Below are positions 32,782 through 41,147 of a stretch of 63,199 nt of DNA, piece after piece (position 1 is the stretch's first letter; each line of letters opens with the position of its first letter). The position numbers were made by a program, and so were the translations under genes. The notes beneath the pieces are model-generated. The model saw only the letters and a list, made by a program, of their open reading frames with translations. It did not search any database and had not been told where the DNA came from. This stretch comes from an uncultured Clostridia bacterium (GTDB lineage Bacteria > Bacillota > Clostridia > Christensenellales > Borkfalkiaceae), in assembly GCA_949283125.1 (NCBI GenBank), contig CASDRK010000012.1:1-63199 (forward strand). The letters are read 5' to 3'.

Positions 32782-33486
32782 ATGCACGAAGGTCACCGCC
32801 GCCGTCTCCTTCAAAAACTTAAAAACGGCGACAATCTGTTCGAACACGAACTTCTGGAAATTCTGCTGTTCAACGCCTATCCGCGTAAAAACGTCAATCC
32901 CGTGGCGCATGCGCTTTTGTCGCGCTTTGCCGGCATCGGCGAAATTCTTAAGGCCTCGCCCGACGAACTGACGACGGTGGAGGGAGTGGGCGAAAACGTG
33001 GCCATGTATCTCAACTGCATAGGTCAATGCCTGCGCCGCGCAAACGACGTGCGCGGCTTTGCCGTGATACGCAACGCCTCCGAACTCATAGCCTTTGCCA
33101 AGTCCCGTCTGGGCGGCCGCCCGCACGAGACGCTCGAATTCTATTTCATGGACAAAAGCGACACCGTGCGCCGCGTGTGCACGTTTACCGACAACGACCC
33201 CCGCCGCGTCAGCGTCCGGCCGGAGGAAATAGTCAGGCTCATCTCCGTCTGCAGACCCTTCGGCGTGTATATGGCGCACAACCACACCGACTGTTCGTGC
33301 AATCCTTCCGAAGCGGACGACGACATCACCAAAAAGGTGCAGCTGATATGCAGCATGAACAACGTGCGGCTGTACGACCACTGCATAATCGGGCCGGACG
33401 GGGAGTTCAGCTATTTTCTGTCCGACAGGCTGGATAAAATTGCCGAGCAGTTCAGCGCGTCCAACTTTTTCAAGGGCGGACTTTGA
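32782..33486 (+). CDS. radC: RadC-family JAB-domain protein
   Basis: A 234-residue protein. N-terminal helix-hairpin-helix part (EVGVGENVA near residue 72) and a C-terminal JAB/MPN domain (about 105-225) with the metal motif AHNHTDCSCNPSEADDD, matching the H-x-H...S...D pattern though with Cys-rich spacing instead of the common HNHPSGDPxPS. RadC was once linked to DNA repair, but its role remains unsettled. GGAGG precedes the start. It is divergent from the dipeptidase gene. Confidence 0.9.
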   Translation: MHEGHRRRLLQKLKNGDNLFEHELLEILLFNAYPRKNVNPVAHALLSRFAGIGEILKASPDELTTVEGVGENVAMYLNCIGQCLRRANDVRGFAVIRNASELIAFAKSRLGGRPHETLEFYFMDKSDTVRRVCTFTDNDPRRVSVRPEEIVRLISVCRPFGVYMAHNHTDCSCNPSEADDDITKKVQLICSMNNVRLYDHCIIGPDGEFSYFLSDRLDKIAEQFSASNFFKGGL

Positions 33487-33589
33487 ATCGCATTATATGC
33501 GCGCGACCCGCAGGTCGGCGCCTTTCGCGCATTTCTTACAAAAATTTCACACAATCTTTGATTAATTTTTACAAAAGTGGTGTATATTA

Positions 33590-33748
33590 TATGTGTAAGC
33601 GGAAGGAAAATTCCGTTTGCGCGGGAGCGCGGCATCCGCAAGACGTCTTCGGGCTGCGCTCGCACGGCCGCTCACACACTCGCAATGAGTTTTCAATATT
33701 TTTCTCTCCATATTAAAAAGCGTCGGATTTGGTTCCGGCGCTTTTTAA
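33590..33748 (+). ncRNA. Candidate small RNA between radC and pyridoxamine kinase
   Basis: The gap of about 460 bp holds a possible promoter (TTGATT at 33558-33563, then TATATT at 33583-33588, 19-base spacer) and a clear intrinsic terminator at 33713-33748, with no credible ribosome site between. A short hairpin (CGGAA / TTCCG) follows the presumed start. Either a ~150-nt RNA or a radC terminator plus an unrelated promoter would give this picture. Confidence 0.35.
33713..33748 (+). terminator. Intrinsic terminator downstream of radC / candidate RNA
   Basis: A 12-bp stem AAAAAGCGTCGG / CCGGCGCTTTTT (one G-T pair) with an ATTTGGTT loop. Confidence 0.8.
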
Positions 33749-33831
33749 CGTGAGCGGAGCGCGGACGGCGCGGTGTTTCATGCAAGATTTTTGTTTCTGC
33801 GCCGCCGCGTCCTCCCGCGCAAAGCGCTTCC

Positions 33832-33867
33832 GGTAATATAAAATATTTTCTGGTAATATAAAATATT
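33832..33867. repeat. Two direct repeats with 20-bp period upstream of the pyridoxamine kinase gene
   Basis: GGTAATATAAAATATT occurs at 33832 and 33852. The spacing equals two helical turns, and each copy contains a TATAAA-like sequence, so this may be a tandem operator or doubled promoter. Confidence 0.45.
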
Positions 33868-33946
33868 ATCGAATTGGGTATTTTATCTCCGCCGCGGGGG
33901 TGATAACATATATCGCGTACATGTTTAAAAGGCGAGGAATCTGAAA

Positions 33947-34759
33947 ATGAACGGAAAAAGAATTCTTACGGTGCAGGATCTCTCCTGCGTGGGGCAGTGC
34001 TCTCTCACGGTGGCTCTGCCCGTGCTTTCGCATTACGGGGTGGAGGCGGCGGTGCTGCCCACGGCCGTGCTCTCCAATCACACCATGTTCAAAAGCTGGT
34101 CCTATCTCGACCTCACCGCCGAGATCCCCGCTATATACGAAAACTGGAAAAAGAACGGCATAACCTTTTCGGGCTTTTTGCTTGGGTATCTCGGCAAAGT
34201 GTCCGTAATGGAGCTGTGCAAGCGGGCTTTCGACGAGTTTTCGTCCGACGGCGCGCCCGTCATAATCGACCCCGCATTCGGCGACAACGGAAAGCTTTAC
34301 GGCGGGTTCGACGGCGAATATGTGGCGGCCATGCGCGATCTTCTCAAGCGCGCGGACATAATTTTGCCCAACCTTACGGAGGCCTGCTTTTTGCTCGATG
34401 AGGAGTATAAAACGCAGTACGGCCGCGAATATGCCGAAGATATCGTGCGCAGGCTGTACGCGCTTACCGGCGCGACGGTGGTCCTGACGGGAGTGGAGAG
34501 CGACGGGCTGATAGGCGAGCTCATCTTCGACGGCAGAAACTGCGAATACGTCCTGTCGGAAAAGGTCCCCAGATTTTCTCACGGCACGGGCGACATCTTT
34601 GCCGCGGCGTTCGCCGCTCGGTATCTGAACGGCGCGTCCCTGCCCGAAGCCTGCGCCGTCGCGGGCGGGCTGGTTGCCGACTGCCTGAAGGCCACCGCGC
34701 CGGAACACGACTACGGCGTTCAGTTTGAAGACGTGCTCTTTTCCCAACTCAAAAAGTGA
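33947..34759 (+). CDS. Pyridoxamine / pyridoxal kinase
   Basis: A 270-residue ribokinase-fold enzyme that phosphorylates B6 vitamers. Landmarks: VQDLSCVGQCSLTVALPVLS at the N-terminus, the HTMF...SY segment, DPAFGDNGKLY (about 107-117), PNLTEA (about 142) and the catalytic GTGD (about 210-213) near HGTGDIF. The length is usual. AGGAATCTGAAA precedes the start (moderate ribosome site). It is flanked by terminators, so probably monocistronic. Confidence 0.92.
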   Translation: MNGKRILTVQDLSCVGQCSLTVALPVLSHYGVEAAVLPTAVLSNHTMFKSWSYLDLTAEIPAIYENWKKNGITFSGFLLGYLGKVSVMELCKRAFDEFSSDGAPVIIDPAFGDNGKLYGGFDGEYVAAMRDLLKRADIILPNLTEACFLLDEEYKTQYGREYAEDIVRRLYALTGATVVLTGVESDGLIGELIFDGRNCEYVLSEKVPRFSHGTGDIFAAAFAARYLNGASLPEACAVAGGLVADCLKATAPEHDYGVQFEDVLFSQLKK

Positions 34760-34770
34760 TCCGCAATTCA

Positions 34771-34811
34771 AAAAGCGCGCCGCAAGCCTGCTTGGCTTGC
34801 GGCGCGCTTTT
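34771..34811. terminator. Shared bidirectional terminator
   Basis: An 18-bp stem (AAAAGCGCGCCGCAAGCC / GGCTTGCGGCGCGCTTTT) lies between the convergent pyridoxamine kinase and PAS-phosphatase genes, with A/T runs on both sides. Confidence 0.92.
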
Positions 34812-34830
34812 GCATGCGCGGAACGCGCGG

Positions 34831-35901
34831 CTATAAGTCGAACGCTATGGCCGTGACGTCGTCGTTGAGTTCGGGGCAGAACGCGCGCAGGTTGTGTTCG
34901 AGGTCCTTTATGAACTCCTCGCCCGTGCGGGCGTAGGACAGCGTGCGCATAGCTCCGTCCACGCCGAACATCTCGCCTGCGGCGTTGCGGCATTCGGTGA
35001 CGCCGTCCGTCAGCAGCACGAGTATGTCCCCGCGCTTGTACGCTATCGTGTCCTCAAAATATCCGGGGTCGTCGAACCAGTTTGAAACGGGCGGGGAATT
35101 GAGCATTATGCGCGTTATCCCGCCCCCGGATTTCAGCAGTATGGGCACGTTGTGCCCGGCCATGGAATAGGTTATGCTGTGCTCGTCTATGCGCGCGGCG
35201 GCCACGGTTACGTAATTTTTTTCGTCCAGCCCCAGCTCGCGGAACCGCGTGGAAAGTGCGCTTATCGCGGCCGCGGGCGAATATGCCGTCTTGTCGTATG
35301 CGGCCTTCACGAATGCCGTCAGCATGCCCGCCGAAATGCCCTTGCCCGAAACGTCGGCTATCACTCCGCACGCCGAACCGTCCACGGCAAAAATTTCGGG
35401 CAGGTCGCCGCCTATGTCGCGGCAGGGAATGTACATGTACGAATATCTCTTGCCCGCAACCCATTTGCCCGCGGGCAGCAGCTTTTGCTGTATGCTTTTG
35501 GCCTGCCGCAGTTCGCCGGCTATCTCGGTCTGCAGCGCGTCGTCTATCACGCCCATGCACAGTCCGTCGCCTATCGGTTTTACGGTCAGCACGAAAGATA
35601 TCTCCCTTGCGCCGTCCTCGCCATCTGCCGAAACGGTCACTCTCTGCATGGTGGGGCGGTCGGAATACAGCGCGTCTTCAAAGGCCTGAACGAGCAGACA
35701 GCCCTTGGCGCAATCCGAAGTTCCGCAGCGCTCCGCGCCGCGGCTGCAGCCCGTCACCGTGCCCAGATTCCCGCGCCTGCGTCCCTTGGGGAACAGCGCC
35801 CTGAACGCGGCGTTGCTGTACACGACTTTTAAATTTTTGTCGGTGACCACCAGTCCCGAAGGCACGCCTTCAAGCATGCGCCTGTAATACTTTTCTATCA
35901 T
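34831..35901 (-). CDS. PAS-domain PP2C (SpoIIE-type) serine phosphatase
   Basis: A 356-residue signalling protein. A PAS domain (about 8-125, PSGLVVTDKNLKVVYSNAAF) carries a cysteine cluster GCSRGAERCGTSDCAKGC that could bind a metal or Fe-S cluster. The C-terminal SpoIIE-type PP2C phosphatase (about 160-356) has GVIADVSGKGISAGM, VLLTDGVTECRNAAGEMFG and the final NDDVTAIAF, which hold the metal-binding Asp residues. Such phosphatases usually act on anti-anti-sigma factors; none is in the window. The start at MIEKYYRRM lacks a strong ribosome site, so an upstream start overlapping the preceding diacylglycerol kinase gene is possible. Confidence 0.88.
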   Translation of the reverse strand: MIEKYYRRMLEGVPSGLVVTDKNLKVVYSNAAFRALFPKGRRRGNLGTVTGCSRGAERCGTSDCAKGCLLVQAFEDALYSDRPTMQRVTVSADGEDGAREISFVLTVKPIGDGLCMGVIDDALQTEIAGELRQAKSIQQKLLPAGKWVAGKRYSYMYIPCRDIGGDLPEIFAVDGSACGVIADVSGKGISAGMLTAFVKAAYDKTAYSPAAAISALSTRFRELGLDEKNYVTVAAARIDEHSITYSMAGHNVPILLKSGGGITRIMLNSPPVSNWFDDPGYFEDTIAYKRGDILVLLTDGVTECRNAAGEMFGVDGAMRTLSYARTGEEFIKDLEHNLRAFCPELNDDVTAIAFDL

Positions 35902-35944
35902 TTTATCGGTTTGCGGCAAAGGCGCGGATCTGCGCGCCGCCCTT

Positions 35945-36844
35945 TCAGTCGGAGTGCGGCAGATAGAAGCGGAGCTTGCCCGCAACGATCTCCGCCGCCA
36001 CGCTGTCGCAGTTTGAATAGTCGTAGAGCTCGCCTTCGGCCTGAATGGTAAAGCTGTCGGAGCAGGGGTATATCACCGCCTGCCGGCATCTGGCCGAGGT
36101 TACTTCCTTTATGGAGTCCAGCTTGCCGAAAAACAGCTTGGCAAACGCGACGAACGTTTTGAACCGCGAAAGGTAGTCCACTATTATAAAGTCCATATAC
36201 CCGTCGTCGGGCTTTGCCTTGGGGAACAGTCTGATGCCCCCGCCTATCTGCTTGCCGTTGCCCAGGCACGCTATCAGTCCGTTGTAATTTTTGCGCTCTC
36301 CGCCGTCTATCTCCACGGCGAAGCGGCGCGCCCGGTAGCTTAAAAAACTTTTTAAAAACCCGAAAAGATATTTGCTCTTTCCCTTTCTGTTTGAAGCATA
36401 TGTGCGCTTCAACACGTCCACGTCCATGCCGCACCCCACGGCGTTCAGCGAGCGCAGGCCCGTGGAAAGCTGTATGTAATCTATGTAGGTGGGGGAGCGG
36501 AACGCTATAAGCTGCGCGGCGTATTTTATGTTGTCTTCGGGTATGCCCATCGCGGCGGCAAAATCGTTTCCGCTGCCCACGGGTATCACGCCCAGCTTGC
36601 ATCTGGCGGTGTCGCGCACGCCGTTGAGCACTTCGTGCAGCGTTCCGTCGCCGCCCATGGCTATCAGTCTTACGCTCTCCTCGCCGGCGGTCAGCTGCGC
36701 GGCCAGCTCCGATGCGTGACCGGGATGCTGTGTGAAATGAAATTCGTACTGCTTGCCCGCCCTGTCGAGCACGGAACGGACGACGGCTATGTTGGCGTCG
36801 TCTTCGCCCTTTACCCGCGTGGAATTTACTATTATGTGGTACAT
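35945..36844 (-). CDS. Diacylglycerol/lipid kinase, YegS/DgkB family
   Basis: A 299-residue lipid kinase. Landmarks: IIVNSTRVKG at the N-terminus, catalytic GGDGTLHEVLNG (about 70-81), GVIPVGSGNDFA (about 92-103), and the C-terminal FTIQAEGE (about 266-273) with the conserved acidic residue. In Gram-positive bacteria DgkB-type enzymes recycle diacylglycerol released from lipid-linked polymer synthesis. The start MYHIIVN has a short-spaced AAGGA; longer starts read into non-conserved sequence. A consensus promoter lies at 36906-36934. The PAS-phosphatase gene follows 43 bp later and may be co-transcribed. Confidence 0.92.
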   Translation of the reverse strand: MYHIIVNSTRVKGEDDANIAVVRSVLDRAGKQYEFHFTQHPGHASELAAQLTAGEESVRLIAMGGDGTLHEVLNGVRDTARCKLGVIPVGSGNDFAAAMGIPEDNIKYAAQLIAFRSPTYIDYIQLSTGLRSLNAVGCGMDVDVLKRTYASNRKGKSKYLFGFLKSFLSYRARRFAVEIDGGERKNYNGLIACLGNGKQIGGGIRLFPKAKPDDGYMDFIIVDYLSRFKTFVAFAKLFFGKLDSIKEVTSARCRQAVIYPCSDSFTIQAEGELYDYSNCDSVAAEIVAGKLRFYLPHSD

Positions 36845-36905
36845 CTTCCTTTGCTCCGCCACGGCGGCGCGTATTTCCGCCACCCCTTTTCGTGTGTTTA
36901 CATCG

Positions 36906-36934
36906 ATTATACAATATAATCCCGACAATTGCAA
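36906..36934 (-). promoter_or_regulatory. Promoter of the lipid kinase gene
   Basis: Reading leftward: TTGCAA, 17-base spacer and TATAAT. Confidence 0.8.
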
Positions 36935-37015
36935 ACAAAATAAAAATGAGTAACGTCAAAACGGCCGATAAATTCGCGGGGAGAACGCTGTTTTCCGCCA
37001 CGCCGCTTAATTTTG

Positions 37016-37044
37016 TTGTGCGCGGCCGCGGTTTGTGTTAAAAT
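37016..37044 (+). promoter_or_regulatory. Promoter abutting the CCA-adding enzyme start
   Basis: TTGTGC, 17-base spacer and TAAAAT ending at 37044. Transcription would begin near 37051, just before the chosen ATG. Confidence 0.5.
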
Positions 37045-37054
37045 AATGGCGATC

Positions 37055-38284
37055 ATGCGAAGCGTATTGCCCGAAAATTTAATATCGCTCGCCCGCGTTT
37101 CGCCCGCGCCGCTGTACGTGGTGGGAGGGGCGGTGCGCGACTTCGCGGCCGGACTGTCGCCGTTAAAGCGCGACTGGGATATCTGCGCGCCGTGCTCCGT
37201 CTCGGACATGTCGCGCGCGGCTGCGGACTGCGGCTTCGGGATAAGCTTTTCAAACGCCGCCACGGGCAGCCTTAAGCTGAAGCGCGGCGACACCGTATGC
37301 GAGTTTACGTCCTTCCGCACGGACGTTTACGGCGGGAAGGGACACGCGCCGTCGGCAGTTAAGTTCACTGCGGACATCGCCGCCGACGCGCGGCGGCGCG
37401 ACTTTACGTGCAATGCCGTTTACTACGACATATGCGGGGGGCAATTTGCGGATCCGCTGGGCGGCCTGCGCGATATAGCCGCCGGCCGGCTGGTGCCGTG
37501 CGCGCCTGCGGACAGGCTGTTTGCCGAGGACGCGCTCCGCGTTCTGCGCCTTGCCCGTTTTTGCGGCGAGCTGGGGTTTGATGCGGACGACGACTGCTTT
37601 GCCGCAGCCGCGTCGGCGGCGGACGGGCTGCGCTTTCTTTCGCCGGCGACGGTCTGGCGCGAAGTGTGCGGCATTGTCCGCGCGGATGAAAAGTACAACA
37701 TGGCGGGAGGGGCGGCGCGCGCCCTGTCCGTCATGCAAAAGACGGGCGCGCTCGCGGCGGTGTTTCCGTCGCTTGCCGCTTTGGGCGGAGAGGCCCTGTC
37801 CCGCGCAGTCCGCGCGGCGTCGGCGGCGCCGCCCGGCTTGCGCGTCGCCGCGCTGCTGTTCGCGCTCGGCCCGGAGGGGATAGAGGAGCAGCTCGCGCGC
37901 TACCCCGCGGGCGCGGCCTTCGCGGCCGACTGCGCTCTGCTTGCAAAGCTCGCGTCGTTCGGGGGCGAAGGAGGGGAGCTGCGCGCCTTCCTGCAGAGCA
38001 ACGCCGACCGTGCGGAAGACCTCGTCGCGCTCAGGCGCGCCGCCGTCGGCGACGAAAAAGCGGAGGAGTGGAGCGCCGTGCTGGAGCGCATGCGCGCCGA
38101 GGGCGTGCCGATGTCCCTTTCACAGCTGGCCGTGCGCGGCGACGAGCTGATAGCCGCGGGCGTGCCGGCGGCCATGACGGGCAAAACGCTCCGTTTTCTT
38201 CTGTCTGCCTGCGCTTTGAAAGCTTCGCTCAACCGGCGCGGGGAGCTCATAAGGCTGGCTCTCAAATTTTGCCGCGGAAAATGA
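37055..38284 (+). CDS. cca: tRNA nucleotidyltransferase (CCA-adding / poly(A) polymerase family)
   Basis: A 409-residue class II nucleotidyltransferase. Landmarks: VVGGAVRDFAAG (nucleotide-binding G-G-x-V-R-D, about 19-30), DWD metal-binding pair (about 38-40), RRRDFTCNAVYYD (about 112-124), FAEDALRVLRLARFCGELGF (about 155-175), followed by a divergent helical neck/body. It repairs or adds tRNA 3' CCA ends. No HD domain motif is evident. The start is set at the second ATG because a -10 box ends at 37044, which makes the transcript nearly leaderless; an ATG at 37046 would fall before the probable transcription start. tRNA-Ser in this window already encodes CCA, which suggests a repair role. 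Confidence 0.88.
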   Translation: MRSVLPENLISLARVSPAPLYVVGGAVRDFAAGLSPLKRDWDICAPCSVSDMSRAAADCGFGISFSNAATGSLKLKRGDTVCEFTSFRTDVYGGKGHAPSAVKFTADIAADARRRDFTCNAVYYDICGGQFADPLGGLRDIAAGRLVPCAPADRLFAEDALRVLRLARFCGELGFDADDDCFAAAASAADGLRFLSPATVWREVCGIVRADEKYNMAGGAARALSVMQKTGALAAVFPSLAALGGEALSRAVRAASAAPPGLRVAALLFALGPEGIEEQLARYPAGAAFAADCALLAKLASFGGEGGELRAFLQSNADRAEDLVALRRAAVGDEKAEEWSAVLERMRAEGVPMSLSQLAVRGDELIAAGVPAAMTGKTLRFLLSACALKASLNRRGELIRLALKFCRGK

Positions 38285-38306
38285 CGCGTTTTTTTGCGCG
38301 CGACAG

Positions 38307-38335
38307 TTGATTTTAATTGCGGAATACGTTATAAT
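38307..38335 (+). promoter_or_regulatory. Promoter of the large membrane-anchored protein
   Basis: TTGATT, 17-base spacer and TATAAT, about 70 bp ahead of the start codon. Confidence 0.8.
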
Positions 38336-38405
38336 ATAATCGGGTTTTCCGCAAGGGACCCGTTCACAGTCGTTTTTATGCGCGGCCGGGCCGCGGGGAG
38401 GTATC

Positions 38406-41009
38406 ATGTCAAAGGTCAGGGAAAGGAAAAAGGGCGGATTTATCCGCGGGTTGATAGGCTTTCTCATCGGGTTCATACTTGCGTTCGCCATGGAGGCGGG
38501 CGTGGTCGCTGCGCTTTTGTTCGTGCCCATCGATTCGCTTTTCGGCGTGTTCGGGCAGGAGAATGCCGACGCAAACGACAATCAGTACATAGATACCACG
38601 GGCGACGTGAAGAATCTGTACAATCTGATATCCGAGATCATTTCCATAACCTCGCAGGGCGGCGACATGACCATAGGCGAACTTATCGACCTTTCGCCCG
38701 CGCTGGACAGATATCTTGCGGACGCCTACGACATGCTCGAATCCGTCGGCGTGTACATCGACGGCGAGGAGCTCAAGTCGCAGACCGCCGCAAATTTCGG
38801 GCAGTATCTGCACGACGAAGTGCTGTACGGCATACGCCCCTACGAGCTGATAAGCGGTCTCGGCGAGGGCGGCTCGGGCACTATCTTTGACGACAACGCT
38901 CTGGTAAAGACCATGCTGCTCGGCGCCGAAGCAAAGACCGTCACCGACGGAGTGAACACCTACGTGGTCTACTACGACGAATACGTCCTCGGCGACGACG
39001 GCGAGTACAGGCGGTTTGAAAGCGAACTCACCGACAAGCTCTATCCTTCCAATCTTTCCTCCTCGGAGTGGCTGACTTCCACCAACGCCATCTATAACGA
39101 GGAGTACGAGATAGCAAAACAATATTTCTATTACGACGTGCAGAACGAGCGCTTCACCGTAACGGTTGCGGACGACGACGGCAACTTCGTTTACAGCCTG
39201 CCCGACGACGGCAACCTGTATCCCGCGGAGTTCGGCTCCTCGCCCCTGCGCGAGACGGGCAACTTCGTCACGGTGGAGTCCCCCGTGAACACGTCCGTCT
39301 ACGACAGCCGCGGCAGGAGCATAGTTAGCGAAGACGCTCAATCGGGCGACAGGGTGTTTCTCACCTATATTAACGAAGACGGCGAGGAGGAGAGCCTTGC
39401 GGTAACGGTGGGCAGGCTGATAAAGACAGAAACTTCCTATCGCGCCATGCATTACATCGGCGCGGCCGAAGCTCTTGGCGACGTTGTCGGCGGCGACAGC
39501 GACGTGCTCGACGCGCTGTTCGAAGGCGTCACCATGGGCGATTTCATGGACGGCAGAGCCAAGTTCGACGGGCGCGTGGACGACCTCGAGCTTCCCGTGA
39601 TACTCGATATCCCCGCAAGCGACGACGTGAAGGCCTACATCGGTTACAGACTGACCAACATGCAGGCCGCTCCTGCCGGCAGCGAATATTCATACACGGC
39701 AACCTACAAGTACGTAAACGACGCAGGCGAGCAAGTGTCCGGCATGGCCGCCGTCTACGTCGATTCCGAAACGGGCATCATCTACAGGGTAGAGGACGCA
39801 GCCACCGGCGCGGAAGTGCCCGGGGTAAAAGTGGGCGAGCTCGATTCCGTCATAGACAATCTGGAAATAGGTCTCGTCCTCGACGTCGCCGCCGACGACG
39901 CTGTGAAGGCCTACATGGCATACGGCATCACGCAGGTGACGGCAACCCAAGACCCCCTCGTTTATACCGCCGTATATAACCGCACGGACGAGGACGGCAC
40001 GGCTCACTCGCTGCCCTGCACGGTCTACGTCAACAACGAAAGCGAAAAGCTTATAACCGCCGTCACGCTCGACGGCAGCGGCGAAGTTCTGGGCACGGCC
40101 ACCATAGACGACCTCGAACCCAGAGTGGACGGCATGACTTCCGTTCTGACCATCGGCGACATAGTGCCCGTTTCCGACGAGGACGGCATACTTTCGCTCA
40201 TCAAAGATTCCACCATAGACGATCTTGAAGAGACCATAAACAATCTGGCCGTTCAGGACTTCTATGCCGAAGACGTTTACGCAGGCTACTACTGGGCGAT
40301 GGCCACCCAATATGTGGAAGGCAACGTTTACTACACGCGCGCCCTCGACGTCGCCGGGGAAAATTACGTATATACCGAGGCCGTGGGACTGACGGAGGAA
40401 GGGTTCTATGCGGCGCCGGGCACATACTTTGAGCAGGTGCCCCGCGAATGGTTTGAAGTCGTCGCCGACAATGCGCAGGGCGACCATACCAAGCTTGAAT
40501 TCGACCCCTCGTATCTCTACTATACCTACGACGAGCAGACGGGCGAATACAGCATAGTAGACGCCGGCACGGGCGACGTGCGCGACAACGGCAAGCTCAC
40601 GCAGGAACAGTTCGAAGCGGGCGTTGCGGGCGGCACAACGTATTACACCCGCGGCCGCGCGCAGGGCGTGTGGTATCTGCTGCTGGGCGTGAAGGACGAT
40701 GAAACGGGCAAGCTCAGCGAGCGGCTGTACACCATAAACGACATGGGCGACATGATGGAAAATGCCACGCAGAACATGTCGGAATCCACCTTGTGGGATC
40801 TGTACGAAGCGGGCATCATAGGCGAACCCACGGATAAAATGGTTCCCTATGCCCAGTCGGAAGCTCCCGCCGATCCCGACGACCCCGAGCACATGCAGAT
40901 CGACGGCGTTTGGTACGTCTGCAAGCCGATAAGGGACTGCACGATAGACGAGCTTATGGCAGCCGTAAACATCCTTACGGGTCTGGCCGACTCCGTCGGC
41001 GGCAACTGA
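38406..41009 (+). CDS. Large membrane-anchored protein of unknown function
   Basis: An 867-residue protein: basic N-terminus, one membrane helix (residues about 12-42, FIRGLIGFLIGFILAFAMEA), then ~820 residues presumably outside the cell. The exterior is acidic and beta-rich. Two ~85-residue stretches are homologous (about 395-480 and 480-565: DDVKAYIGYRLTNMQ versus DAVKAYMAYGITQVT). A short motif of the type TIxDL/TIGEL recurs at least five times (MTIGELIDL, ATIDDL, LTIGDIV, STIDDL, CTIDEL). No known domain is recognisable. GGGGAGG precedes the start. It has its own promoter and lies just upstream of the rpsF operon promoter. Confidence 0.75.
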   Translation: MSKVRERKKGGFIRGLIGFLIGFILAFAMEAGVVAALLFVPIDSLFGVFGQENADANDNQYIDTTGDVKNLYNLISEIISITSQGGDMTIGELIDLSPALDRYLADAYDMLESVGVYIDGEELKSQTAANFGQYLHDEVLYGIRPYELISGLGEGGSGTIFDDNALVKTMLLGAEAKTVTDGVNTYVVYYDEYVLGDDGEYRRFESELTDKLYPSNLSSSEWLTSTNAIYNEEYEIAKQYFYYDVQNERFTVTVADDDGNFVYSLPDDGNLYPAEFGSSPLRETGNFVTVESPVNTSVYDSRGRSIVSEDAQSGDRVFLTYINEDGEEESLAVTVGRLIKTETSYRAMHYIGAAEALGDVVGGDSDVLDALFEGVTMGDFMDGRAKFDGRVDDLELPVILDIPASDDVKAYIGYRLTNMQAAPAGSEYSYTATYKYVNDAGEQVSGMAAVYVDSETGIIYRVEDAATGAEVPGVKVGELDSVIDNLEIGLVLDVAADDAVKAYMAYGITQVTATQDPLVYTAVYNRTDEDGTAHSLPCTVYVNNESEKLITAVTLDGSGEVLGTATIDDLEPRVDGMTSVLTIGDIVPVSDEDGILSLIKDSTIDDLEETINNLAVQDFYAEDVYAGYYWAMATQYVEGNVYYTRALDVAGENYVYTEAVGLTEEGFYAAPGTYFEQVPREWFEVVADNAQGDHTKLEFDPSYLYYTYDEQTGEYSIVDAGTGDVRDNGKLTQEQFEAGVAGGTTYYTRGRAQGVWYLLLGVKDDETGKLSERLYTINDMGDMMENATQNMSESTLWDLYEAGIIGEPTDKMVPYAQSEAPADPDDPEHMQIDGVWYVCKPIRDCTIDELMAAVNILTGLADSVGGN

Positions 41010-41036
41010 AATGTGCCGCGCGCCGCTTTAAAAGTG

Positions 41037-41065
41037 TTGACAAATAAAAATTATTAATGTATTAT
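41037..41065 (+). promoter_or_regulatory. Promoter of the rpsF-ssb-rpsR operon
   Basis: TTGACA, 17-base spacer and TATTAT. AT-rich flanks match a strong ribosomal promoter. Confidence 0.85.
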
Positions 41066-41071
41066 ATTTAA

Positions 41072-41131
41072 GCTTGCGGGCAAAAGTCCGCACACACCTT
41101 GCATGCCGCGCAGTCGGCATGCCGAATAAGT
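41072..41131 (+). promoter_or_regulatory. rpsF leader with two hairpins, possible S6:S18 autoregulatory site
   Basis: The leader contains GCGGG...TCCGC and GCATGCCG-CGCAGT-CGGCATGC stems ahead of the ribosome site. An S6:S18-binding leader with a conserved CCG is known upstream of rpsF in many bacteria. CCG triplets are present here, but I could not match the full motif. Confidence 0.35.
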
Positions 41132-41147
41132 CCGGGAGGTGAATTTC

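Noticed and set aside
33483-33716. Small coding frame after radC
   Set aside because: No ribosome site and Cys/Arg-rich composition; the promoter and terminator better fit a non-coding RNA or none.
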